From positions 1-8,056 of the forward strand of contig DASWHK010000303.1 of the NCBI GenBank assembly GCA_036398215.1: a stretch of DNA of 8,056 nt, given 5' to 3'. This document shows, piece after piece, positions 1-5,207 of this stretch. A program made the translations under genes and the position numbers. Positions within the stretch are counted from its first letter, which is position 1. The number at the start of each line of letters is the position of its first letter. Source of the stretch: DASWHK01 sp036398215. Its GTDB lineage: Bacteria; Acidobacteriota; UBA890. The notes beneath the pieces are model-generated. The model was not told where the DNA came from, did no database searches, and worked only from the letters and a program-made list of their open reading frames with translations.

Positions 1-803
1 AGCGCGGGCAGCGCCACGTAGGCGTTGGCGGGGAAGGCCTGGTGCGGAGACAGCGAGAAGCGGCCGATGCCAGTATCCGGGATCACGGCGACGACCGTCG
101 TGCGGATGGTCCCGAAGGCCGGCGCGTTCGCCTTGTTGCCCGGCAGCGTGTCGTCGGGGACGTCGTCGCGAGTGCGGAAGTTGAGCAGCACCGCGTCGCC
201 GATCTCGGCGCCGATCTGACTGCGCAAGGTCTCGTTGATGACCGCGGAGGGAAAGATCTGGCCCGCACGGCGGGTGAGGTTGAAGGTCGGCAGGGCCTGT
301 CTGACCGCATCGCCGGGTTCTCGGCCGGCAGCGCCGTCGGGTCGTTGACCGGCGGCCCTCGCGCCGGATGCTTCCCGCTCAGGACGCTGGCCGGCCGCGG
401 CTGACTCGGATCGCGAACTCGGCGGCGCCGAGCCCCCGGACGGTGCCATGAACATCGCCGTGAAGCGCTCGTCGATCCCATGCACGTTCACCTGCGAGGC
501 CCGTGCCCCGGTGTCGGCGCGCACCGCGCTGCCCGGCAACAGCACCGCCGGCGCCGCCGCCGAGTAGGTGGCGGCGAAACCGTCGGCGGCGGCGAGACGA
601 GGCGCGAGATTCTCAGGGAAAAAGCGCTCGGCGACCAGCGCCAGGTCGATGGCCCCGAGCCGGTCGAGCGTCATGTCGCGGAGGCTGCCGCGCACCGAGT
701 CGCCGACGATCAGGGCGCCGGCAAGCACGGCGGTGTTGATGGCGGCGGCGGCCGCCACCGCCAGGTTGATCCTCCAGAAGTGGCTCAGGCCTCGAAGCTG
801 CAC
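1..803 (-). CDS. FtsX/MacB-type ABC transporter permease, N-terminal part (runs off window)
   Basis: This is the membrane subunit of an ABC transporter of the LolCDE/MacB group, which moves lipoproteins, lipids or other amphiphiles out of the inner membrane by a mechanotransmission cycle; the actual substrate is unknown. The reading frame stays open from a GTG at 801-803 to the window edge, giving 267 complete residues. A GGGAGG ribosome-binding site lies four bases before this GTG. Residues about 12-34 form a hydrophobic first membrane segment ending in ALIVGDSVRGSLRDM, a segment I recognise in MacB-like permeases. A periplasmic domain follows, containing GIDERF near residue 110, GQIFPSAVINETL near 181-193 and VVAVIPDTGIGRFSL near 237-251. 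Residues about 121-170 are a low-complexity insert. The start overlaps the ATPase end by 19 bp, which implies translational coupling. The C-terminal membrane segments lie beyond the window. The family call is firm and the start is less so. Confidence 0.85.
   Translation of the reverse strand, partial: MQLRGLSHFWRINLAVAAAAAINTAVLAGALIVGDSVRGSLRDMTLDRLGAIDLALVAERFFPENLAPRLAAADGFAATYSAAAPAVLLPGSAVRADTGARASQVNVHGIDERFTAMFMAPSGGSAPPSSRSESAAAGQRPEREASGARAAGQRPDGAAGREPGDAVRQALPTFNLTRRAGQIFPSAVINETLRSQIGAEIGDAVLLNFRTRDDVPDDTLPGNKANAPAFGTIRTTVVAVIPDTGIGRFSLSPHQAFPANAYVALPA
294..443 (-). repeat. low-complexity insert in the permease periplasmic domain, with a duplicated AAGQRP motif
   Basis: Permease residues about 121-170 interrupt the otherwise recognisable periplasmic domain with a stretch rich in Ala, Gly, Arg, Pro, Ser and Glu. 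The motif AAGQRP followed by an acidic residue occurs twice, at residues 136-142 and 150-156. The reading frame is uninterrupted through it and recognisable family sequence resumes at about residue 171. It resembles in composition, but not clearly in sequence, the linker of the glycosyltransferase. It is probably a surface loop or disordered segment. Confidence 0.6.
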
Positions 804-1471
804 TTCCCCTCCCGTAGCTCGGAGCGCCGCGGGAAGCGGGCGGCGAGCTCGAGGCTGTGGGTGACCGCGATCAGGATGTTTCGCGCCTGCTCGTGGAGCT
901 CGAGGATCAGGTCGGCCACCGAGGTCGCGGTCTCGACGTCGAGGTTGCCGGTGGGCTCGTCGCACAGCAGCACTTTCGGCCGGTTGATCAGGGCGCGGGC
1001 GATCGCCACCCGCTGGCGCTCGCCGCCCGAGAGCTGCGCCGGCCGGTGCTCGAGCCGGTGCGAGAGGCCGACCCTGTCGAGCAGCTCGGCGGCCCGCTCG
1101 CGGCCGTCGTCGCCGGGGAACGCCAGCGTCGGGATCAGCGCGTTCTCCAGCACCGAGTACTGGGGCAGCAGGTGGTGGTCCTGGAAGACGAAGCCGATCG
1201 TCTGGTTGCGAAAGCGCGCCAGCTCCGGCTCGCTGAGCGCGAACGGATCCTCGCCGCCGATCGTCAGGCTTCCCGTCGTCGGCGTATCGAGCGTCCCGAT
1301 GATGTGCAGCAGCGTGCTCTTGCCCGACCCCGAAGGCCCGGTGATCGCCAGCGCCTCGCCCGGCTGCATAGAAAAGGAGATACCGCGCAGCACCTCGACC
1401 GTCGCGGCGCCGCCGTCGTAGCTGCGCTTGATGTCGCTGAGCTGCAGGTTCGCTTCTATGGGTCTTTCCAT
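785..1471 (-). CDS. LolD/MacB-like ABC transporter ATP-binding protein
   Basis: This 228-residue cytoplasmic ATPase powers the permease encoded immediately after it. All motifs expected of an active ABC ATPase can be read: Walker A GPSGSGKST at residues 45-53, the Q-loop glutamine at 97 (FVFQDHHLLPQ), the signature LSGGERQR at 147-154, Walker B VLLCDEPTG at 167-175 with catalytic Glu172, and the H-loop histidine at 205 (AVTHS). The length and the short family-typical N-terminus match LolD/MacB-type ATPases, which are about 230 residues, rather than longer importer ATPases. The ATG at 1469-1471 is preceded by only a weak AGG, 12-15 bases after which coding begins, and an AT-richer stretch upstream could hold a promoter. 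The gene overlaps its permease by 19 bp. The substrate could be a lipoprotein, lipid or drug; the sequence does not settle this. Confidence 0.93.
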   Translation of the reverse strand: MERPIEANLQLSDIKRSYDGGAATVEVLRGISFSMQPGEALAITGPSGSGKSTLLHIIGTLDTPTTGSLTIGGEDPFALSEPELARFRNQTIGFVFQDHHLLPQYSVLENALIPTLAFPGDDGRERAAELLDRVGLSHRLEHRPAQLSGGERQRVAIARALINRPKVLLCDEPTGNLDVETATSVADLILELHEQARNILIAVTHSLELAARFPRRSELREGKCSFEA

Positions 1472-1578
1472 AAACCTAAACCCGTAGATTGTAAACTCGT
1501 GAGTTGTAATTGTGCCGGTTGTGGCCTGGGGCCGTTGGCGTATGACGAGGTTCCGCCTGTCAAGTCAACCACGGAGCG
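1472..1578 (-). promoter_or_regulatory. AT-rich intergenic region with a candidate promoter for the ABC transporter genes
   Basis: This 107-base gap between the thioesterase stop and the ATPase start is visibly richer in A and T than its surroundings, especially at 1472-1511. On the minus strand a TACAAT hexamer (1493-1488) matches five of six bases of a sigma70-type -10 box. Seventeen bases further upstream lies GGCACA, a weak -35 match (three of six). If used, transcription would start about 10 bases before the ATPase ATG, giving a very short leader. Two overlapping TTGAC-like hexamers at 1568-1558 have no good -10 partner. The direct repeat ttgtaa occurs at 1489-1494 and 1505-1510 on the plus strand, flanking an ACTC/GAGT inverted pair, and could be an operator. 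The promoter call is inference from base composition and hexamer matching. Confidence 0.4.
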
Positions 1579-2001
1579 TCAGATGGCCGTGTCCCGTTCG
1601 AGCGCTTGCGCGAACCACTCGGGGATGGGGATCGGCTCGGGGGGGCGGTTGGCGTGGATGATGCAGCAGGCCGAGGTCATCTCGCCCTTGGCGATCAGCT
1701 CGTTCTCGCGGAAGAACTCGAAGGCGTAGGTCATCGATTTGACGCCGTGGCGGGCCACGCGCACGTGGATCTGTAGGACGTCGCCGTAGCGAGCCGGGCT
1801 CGTGTACTCGCACGAGGCGGCGACCCGCGGCCAGCTGATGCGGCGGCCGTCGACGGTGCGATCGATGCTGGTGCCGCGAGCGCGCAGCAGCTCGTGCTCG
1901 GCGGTCTCCATGTATACGAAGAAGCGCGAGAAGTGCACGATGCCGCCCATGTCGGTGTCGGAGTAATCGACGCGGCGCTCGTAGATGAACTCGCCGCTCA
2001 T
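1579..2001 (-). CDS. hotdog-fold acyl-CoA thioesterase (4-hydroxybenzoyl-CoA thioesterase/YbgC type)
   Basis: This 140-residue protein should hydrolyse an acyl- or aroyl-CoA (or acyl-carrier) thioester to the free acid, acting in the cytoplasm as a hotdog-fold oligomer. The diagnostic N-terminal segment YSDTDMGGIVHFSRFFVYME (residues 13-32) matches the YbgC/4-hydroxybenzoyl-CoA thioesterase pattern, and Asp17 sits exactly where the catalytic aspartate of the Pseudomonas enzyme lies. Residues about 62-115 give the alternating hydrophobic strands of the fold, with SPARYGDVLQIHVRV near 68-82. The start at the ATG at 1999-2001 is chosen because a strong AAAGGAGG lies at the right distance upstream and homologues begin near here; an in-frame ATG at 2058 would add 19 unsupported residues. 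The gene follows the glycosyltransferase after 79 bases. Its substrate cannot be told from sequence; membrane-associated YbgC-like and aromatic-CoA enzymes are both possible. Confidence 0.88.
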   Translation of the reverse strand: MSGEFIYERRVDYSDTDMGGIVHFSRFFVYMETAEHELLRARGTSIDRTVDGRRISWPRVAASCEYTSPARYGDVLQIHVRVARHGVKSMTYAFEFFRENELIAKGEMTSACCIIHANRPPEPIPIPEWFAQALERDTAI

Positions 2002-2010
2002 CGTCTCGCC

Positions 2011-2018
2011 CCTCCTTT
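2011..2018 (-). promoter_or_regulatory. strong ribosome-binding site of the thioesterase
   Basis: On the minus strand these bases read AAAGGAGG, a near-perfect Shine-Dalgarno sequence about nine bases before the ATG at 1999-2001. It decides the start of the thioesterase against the longer in-frame option beginning at 2058. It is the clearest ribosome-binding site in the window; several other genes rely on overlap with the previous stop codon. Confidence 0.75.
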
Positions 2019-2057
2019 CCTCCGCCGATCTCATCGCGCCCCGAGCCACCGAGACCA

Positions 2058-2104
2058 TATCAGGCCATGGCGACGGGTGATCACCCGTCTCCTACGGCCT
2101 GATA
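2058..2104 (-). repeat. nested inverted repeat over the glycosyltransferase stop codon
   Basis: Outer arms tatcaggcc (2058-2066) and ggcctgata (2096-2104) are perfect nine-base inverted copies. Nested almost concentrically inside is the perfect 18-base palindrome gacgggtgatcacccgtc (2072-2089), whose centre is the glycosyltransferase stop codon. As minus-strand RNA it could fold into a nine-pair outer stem, an internal loop of six and five bases, and a seven-pair inner stem closed by GAUC. No run of U follows on the minus strand, so it is not a classic intrinsic terminator. It could be an mRNA-stabilising or attenuating hairpin between the glycosyltransferase and thioesterase, or a palindromic protein-binding site. 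The pairing is seen directly; the role is inference. Confidence 0.7.
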
Positions 2105-3553
2105 GACCTCCAGCGTCGCCTCGGCCATGTCGAGGTCGGAAAAGCGGGCATGCACGGCCTCGGCCCCGGCGCGGCCCAGCTGCCGCCGCAGGTCGGGGTC
2201 GTCGAACAGCCGCGCGAGCTGGGCGGCGAGCGATTCCGGCGAGCCCGGCTCCATCAGCAGGCCGCCGCCGGTGGCCTCGATGATCTCCGGGAACGAGCCG
2301 TGCGCCGGCTGCACCACCGGGACGCCGTTGGCCAGCGCCTCGAGCACCGACAGGCCCTTGGGGTCGCGGTACACGGTCGGCACCGAGAGCACGTCGAGCC
2401 CCTGCAGGAAGGCGATCTTCTGCTCGCGGCTCACCTCGCCGGCGTGGTGGAAGACGTCGGTGAGCCCGTGCGCCTCGATCTGCCGGCCGATCCCCGCGAA
2501 GTACGCCTGGTCGCGCTTGCCGAGATAGCCGGCGACGTGCAGCCGCAGGCGCTGCTTGCCGACCTCGGCGGCGAGCCGCGCGAAGCCGTCGACCAGGATG
2601 TGGAGGCCCTTCTCGGGGCAGATCCGCGCCAGGTAGCCGACCACGAACGGCGCGGCGCCGGCGGATGCCGCCGGCGTCGCGAGGGAGCTCTGGGGCACGA
2701 GGTCCTCGGCGCCCCCTTCAGCTTGCCGTGCCTCCGAGCCCGCGTCCTGCGCCCGCGCCGCCGATCGGAGGTCTTGCGCCCGCGCTGCCGAGCGGAGGTC
2801 CTGCGGCCGTGCGGCCGAGCCCGCGTCCCGCGGCCGGCCTTTCGCGCCCGGCGGGGCGTGCCCGTCGAGCTTGATGCCGAGCGGCACGACGTGGACCCGC
2901 TCGCGCTCGACCGCCAGGTAGCCGGCCATGAAGTCGGCGTAGTAGTTGCACGTCGCCACCAGGCCGTCGACGGCCCTGGCGTGCCGGCGCAGCTCCTCGT
3001 TGACCCGGGTGCGGTAGGGTTCGACCAGCTCGTCGAGGAAGATGTCCTCGCCCTGCAGCGAGCAGAGAACCGGGACGCCGAGCTCGCGCTTGAGGGGCTC
3101 GGCCAGGCCGAGCAGCATCGAGTTGGTGATGTGCACGACGTCGGGGCGATACGAGTCGCGCAGCCAGGCGACCAGCTCCTCGAGATCGCGGCGCTGGTTG
3201 CCCTGCTCGCCCTTCGCCATCGATAGGGTGATACTGCCGAGGTCGCGGGGCTCGATCGAGACGCCGGCGCCCGACACCAGGTTGAGCAGCGAGGGTCGGT
3301 CGAGCAGCCAGCGGACGGCGCCGGGCAGGTGGCGGAAGAGCGCCGACTTCTGCTCCAGGTAGACGTTGACGGCGCCGTAGAAGACGCGGTCGACGCTGAC
3401 GTCCTCCTCGTCGGTGCGGGTCGGCGTGTAGGTGGGAATCAGCGCCACGTCGTGGCCCTTGGCCATCAGCGCCGCCGCCAGCGTGTTGTCATGCAGGCAG
3501 CTGCCGCAGTACATGCCGGCGGCGCCCGCTGTGATGTAGGCGATTCTCATCAT
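2081..3553 (-). CDS. GT4-family (GT-B fold) glycosyltransferase with a repeat-bearing interdomain linker
   Basis: This 490-residue cytoplasmic enzyme should transfer a sugar from a nucleotide-sugar donor to a lipid, glycan or small-molecule acceptor. The N-terminal acceptor domain (residues 1 to about 232) starts MMRIAYITAGAAGMYCGSCL and contains the glycine-rich donor loop region, with VVPLGI near 222-227 at its end. The C-terminal donor domain (about 302-490) begins PFVVGYLARICPEKGL and carries the family motif region YRDPKGLSVLEALANGVPVV at 395-414. The usual EX7E pair appears here as Asp397 and Glu405. Residues about 233-301 form a low-complexity linker that contains four nine-residue repeats. 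The ATG at 3551-3553 forms an ATGA overlap with the symporter stop, so it is preferred to a much longer upstream reading. The family is clear; donor and acceptor are not. Confidence 0.9.
   Translation of the reverse strand: MMRIAYITAGAAGMYCGSCLHDNTLAAALMAKGHDVALIPTYTPTRTDEEDVSVDRVFYGAVNVYLEQKSALFRHLPGAVRWLLDRPSLLNLVSGAGVSIEPRDLGSITLSMAKGEQGNQRRDLEELVAWLRDSYRPDVVHITNSMLLGLAEPLKRELGVPVLCSLQGEDIFLDELVEPYRTRVNEELRRHARAVDGLVATCNYYADFMAGYLAVERERVHVVPLGIKLDGHAPPGAKGRPRDAGSAARPQDLRSAARAQDLRSAARAQDAGSEARQAEGGAEDLVPQSSLATPAASAGAAPFVVGYLARICPEKGLHILVDGFARLAAEVGKQRLRLHVAGYLGKRDQAYFAGIGRQIEAHGLTDVFHHAGEVSREQKIAFLQGLDVLSVPTVYRDPKGLSVLEALANGVPVVQPAHGSFPEIIEATGGGLLMEPGSPESLAAQLARLFDDPDLRRQLGRAGAEAVHARFSDLDMAEATLEVYQAVGDG
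2729..2836 (-). repeat. four tandem 27-bp units coding for nine-residue repeats in the glycosyltransferase linker
   Basis: Within the glycosyltransferase, residues 240-275 are four consecutive nine-residue units: RPRDAGSAA, RPQDLRSAA, RAQDLRSAA and RAQDAGSEA. At the DNA level the period is 27 bases (clear unit boundaries at 2734, 2761, 2788 and 2815 on the plus strand), so copy-number change would keep the reading frame. The peptide is charged, alanine- and arginine-rich and probably disordered. It lies between the two Rossmann domains, where GT4 enzymes usually have only a short linker. The repeat is seen directly; disorder is inferred from composition. Confidence 0.85.
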
Positions 3554-5013
3554 GCCGCCGGGAAGAACTTGTCGACGATGGCTGCTTCGGGCGGCTTCGA
3601 CAGCAGTGAGACCACGATCATCGCCAGCGCCGAGGAGAGGGTGACGACGGCCACCGGCATCACGCCCGTGCCGCCCACCGTGTAGTCGGGAAGCCCCCAC
3701 CCTTGCACGAAGTAGTACGTCCACAGCACCGCAACGGTCGCCAGCGCCGCGAAGGCGCCGGCCTTGGTGCTGCGCCGCCAGCACAGTGCCGCGACGATGA
3801 TCGGAAAGAGGCCGGCGAAACCGGTGAACGACCAGGTCCCCATGGCGAAGATGGTCGTCCGCGTGACCAGCGACAGCAAGTAGGCGACCACCAGGATGGC
3901 GGCCACGAACAGGCGGCCGACCATGACCTGCTGGCGGTCGGACATCTTCTTGTCGTAGCCGTAGTGGTTGACGACGTCCTTGGTGAACATGGTTCCCAGC
4001 GCCAGCACCTGCGAGTCGAGCGACGACATGACGGCGGCGAAGACGCCGGCGCCCAGCAAGCCGGCGAGCAGGGCGGGGGCGTGAAAGCCGATCAGCCGCA
4101 CCATCACCGAGTTCGACTCGGGCACGGTGAGGGCCGGGAAGTCGAGGTTGCCGAGGACACCGAGCAGGACGCTCGGGACCCAGACGATGGCGATGCAGAT
4201 CGGGTAGGCGACCACCGTCACCCGGAAGTTGCTCGCCTTGCGCGCCGTCAGCCAGTGCATGAACAGGTGCGGGAAGGCGCCGGCCGACAGGGGAATGAAC
4301 GCGTAGGTCAGATACTGGATCGGCGTGAAGTTGTCGCCGCGCACCATCAGGTCGGGGCGCGCCGCCGCCAGCCGCAGCATCGTGGCACCGAGGCCGCCCA
4401 TCGCGTTGACGACGTAGATGAAGGTGGCGGCCCCCAGCGCCATGAACACCAGCGTCTGGAAGGTGTTGGCCCAGGCGGTGCCGCGCAGCCCGCCGTAGGT
4501 CACGTAGATCATCACCACCGCCGACACCACCAGGCCGCCGACCCAGGTGGGCACCTGGCCGCCGGTGACGTCGGTGAGCGTCAGGCCGGCGCCGAGCACG
4601 CCGATCAGCAGGTAGGGGATCACCAGCGCCACCAGGGCGGCGAACATCAACAGGCCGAAGGCGTCGGAGCCCCAGCGGTCGCGCAGGTACTGGGCCTGGG
4701 TCGTATACCCGAAGCGCTTGCCCACCGCCCAGGCGCGGGTGCCGACGAACAGGAACACCGCCGGCACCACCAGCGCCGAGCTCGACGCCATCAGCCCGAA
4801 CACCCCGATGCCCGAGCGATAGGACTCGCCCGAGGCGCCGAGCAGCGCGAAGGCGGTCATGTGGGTGCCGAACAGCGACATCAGCAGGACGAACGGCCCG
4901 ATGCTGCGGGTGGCGAGGAAGTAGTCCTCGCCGGTGCCGGAGAACAAACGGTGGCTGAGGGCGCCGACCCCGAGGACGGCGGCCATGTAGACGGCGATGA
5001 CGGCGAGCGTCAT
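3550..5013 (-). CDS. sodium:solute symporter (SSS family) permease
   Basis: This 487-residue inner-membrane protein should couple sodium influx to uptake of an organic solute. It is hydrophobic throughout, with alternating membrane segments consistent with the roughly 13 helices of the SSS (LeuT-fold) family. Family landmarks include EDYFLATRSIGPFVLLMSLF at residues 29-48, VTYGGLRGTAWANTFQTLVF at 171-190, and MSSLDSQVLALGTMFTKDV at 329-347. In that last motif the serines at 330-331 and the following Asp333-Ser334 lie where the Na2 sodium site of vSGLT-type transporters is formed. The start at the ATG at 5011-5013 makes an ATGA overlap with the DUF3311-like gene, and its stop makes another with the glycosyltransferase. 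The solute (organic acid, sugar, amino acid, vitamin) is not predictable here. Confidence 0.93.
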   Translation of the reverse strand: MTLAVIAVYMAAVLGVGALSHRLFSGTGEDYFLATRSIGPFVLLMSLFGTHMTAFALLGASGESYRSGIGVFGLMASSSALVVPAVFLFVGTRAWAVGKRFGYTTQAQYLRDRWGSDAFGLLMFAALVALVIPYLLIGVLGAGLTLTDVTGGQVPTWVGGLVVSAVVMIYVTYGGLRGTAWANTFQTLVFMALGAATFIYVVNAMGGLGATMLRLAAARPDLMVRGDNFTPIQYLTYAFIPLSAGAFPHLFMHWLTARKASNFRVTVVAYPICIAIVWVPSVLLGVLGNLDFPALTVPESNSVMVRLIGFHAPALLAGLLGAGVFAAVMSSLDSQVLALGTMFTKDVVNHYGYDKKMSDRQQVMVGRLFVAAILVVAYLLSLVTRTTIFAMGTWSFTGFAGLFPIIVAALCWRRSTKAGAFAALATVAVLWTYYFVQGWGLPDYTVGGTGVMPVAVVTLSSALAMIVVSLLSKPPEAAIVDKFFPAA

Positions 5014-5207
5014 TGCCGGTCCCCGAGCTCCTTGGGCCAGGCGTAACGGACGGCCAGCCACAGGACGATGACCACCGCGACCGTCCACAGCAGGTGGTAG
5101 CTCATTCCCACGGGCAGGCCGAGGAGGAAGCGGCCGTCGTTCCAGAGCCAAACGTCGGTGTGGATCACGAAGAGCAGCCCCAGCGCCCCGTAGATTGCCG
5201 CTCTCAT
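5010..5207 (-). CDS. small DUF3311-like membrane protein, likely symporter partner
   Basis: This 65-residue protein has two predicted membrane segments, about residues 4-18 and 36-55, joined by a loop with LLGLPVGMSYHLLW (28-41) and ending in a polar tail after RYAWPKE. The pattern of a short protein with a GLPVG-type loop and an aromatic-rich second helix ending in AWP fits DUF3311-like proteins, which are often encoded next to sodium:solute symporters; YhdT beside PanF in Escherichia coli is an analogous but separate family (DUF997). Both ends are fixed by ATGA overlaps: the start at 5205-5207 overlaps the FAD enzyme stop, and the stop at 5010-5012 overlaps the symporter ATG. A role as accessory or stabilising subunit of the transporter is inferred from position. 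The much longer in-frame upstream reading is only a shadow of the FAD gene. Confidence 0.82.
   Translation of the reverse strand: MRAAIYGALGLLFVIHTDVWLWNDGRFLLGLPVGMSYHLLWTVAVVIVLWLAVRYAWPKELGDRQ

Noticed and set aside
294..443. Paired compensating frameshifts in the permease as the cause of its odd segment
   Set aside because: The other two frames across this stretch do not give recognisable permease sequence and one contains a stop, so a genuine low-complexity insert is simpler. Read-level checking could still settle it.
83..481. Minus-strand open frame of 132 codons inside the permease region
   Set aside because: It is arginine- and serine-rich with no family match. The neighbouring frame from the GTG at 803 gives continuous permease sequence through the same bases.
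2002..2058. Longer thioesterase start at 2058
   Set aside because: The 19 extra residues have no family support, and the strong AAAGGAGG at 2011-2018 serves the ATG at 2001.
2058..2104. Classic intrinsic terminator after the glycosyltransferase
   Set aside because: The hairpin is strong, but the bases that follow on the minus strand (ATGGTCTCGG) contain no T-run.
2729..2836. CRISPR array
   Set aside because: The 27-base units are contiguous with no unique spacers, and they keep an open coding frame.
2150..3226. Plus-strand open frame of 358 codons opposite the glycosyltransferase
   Set aside because: It mirrors the glycosyltransferase including its repeat linker, and shows no domain or ribosome-binding site.
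3554..3784. N-terminal extension of the glycosyltransferase in the same frame
   Set aside because: Family sequence begins at MMRIAYITAG, the ATGA overlap marks the start at 3553, and the extension only shadows the symporter end.
3703..5046. Long plus-strand open frame of 447 codons opposite the symporter
   Set aside because: The translation is a low-complexity mix rich in His, Gln, Gly, Arg and Glu with no family motif. The minus strand here encodes a clear symporter; GC-rich codons leave stops rare on the other strand.
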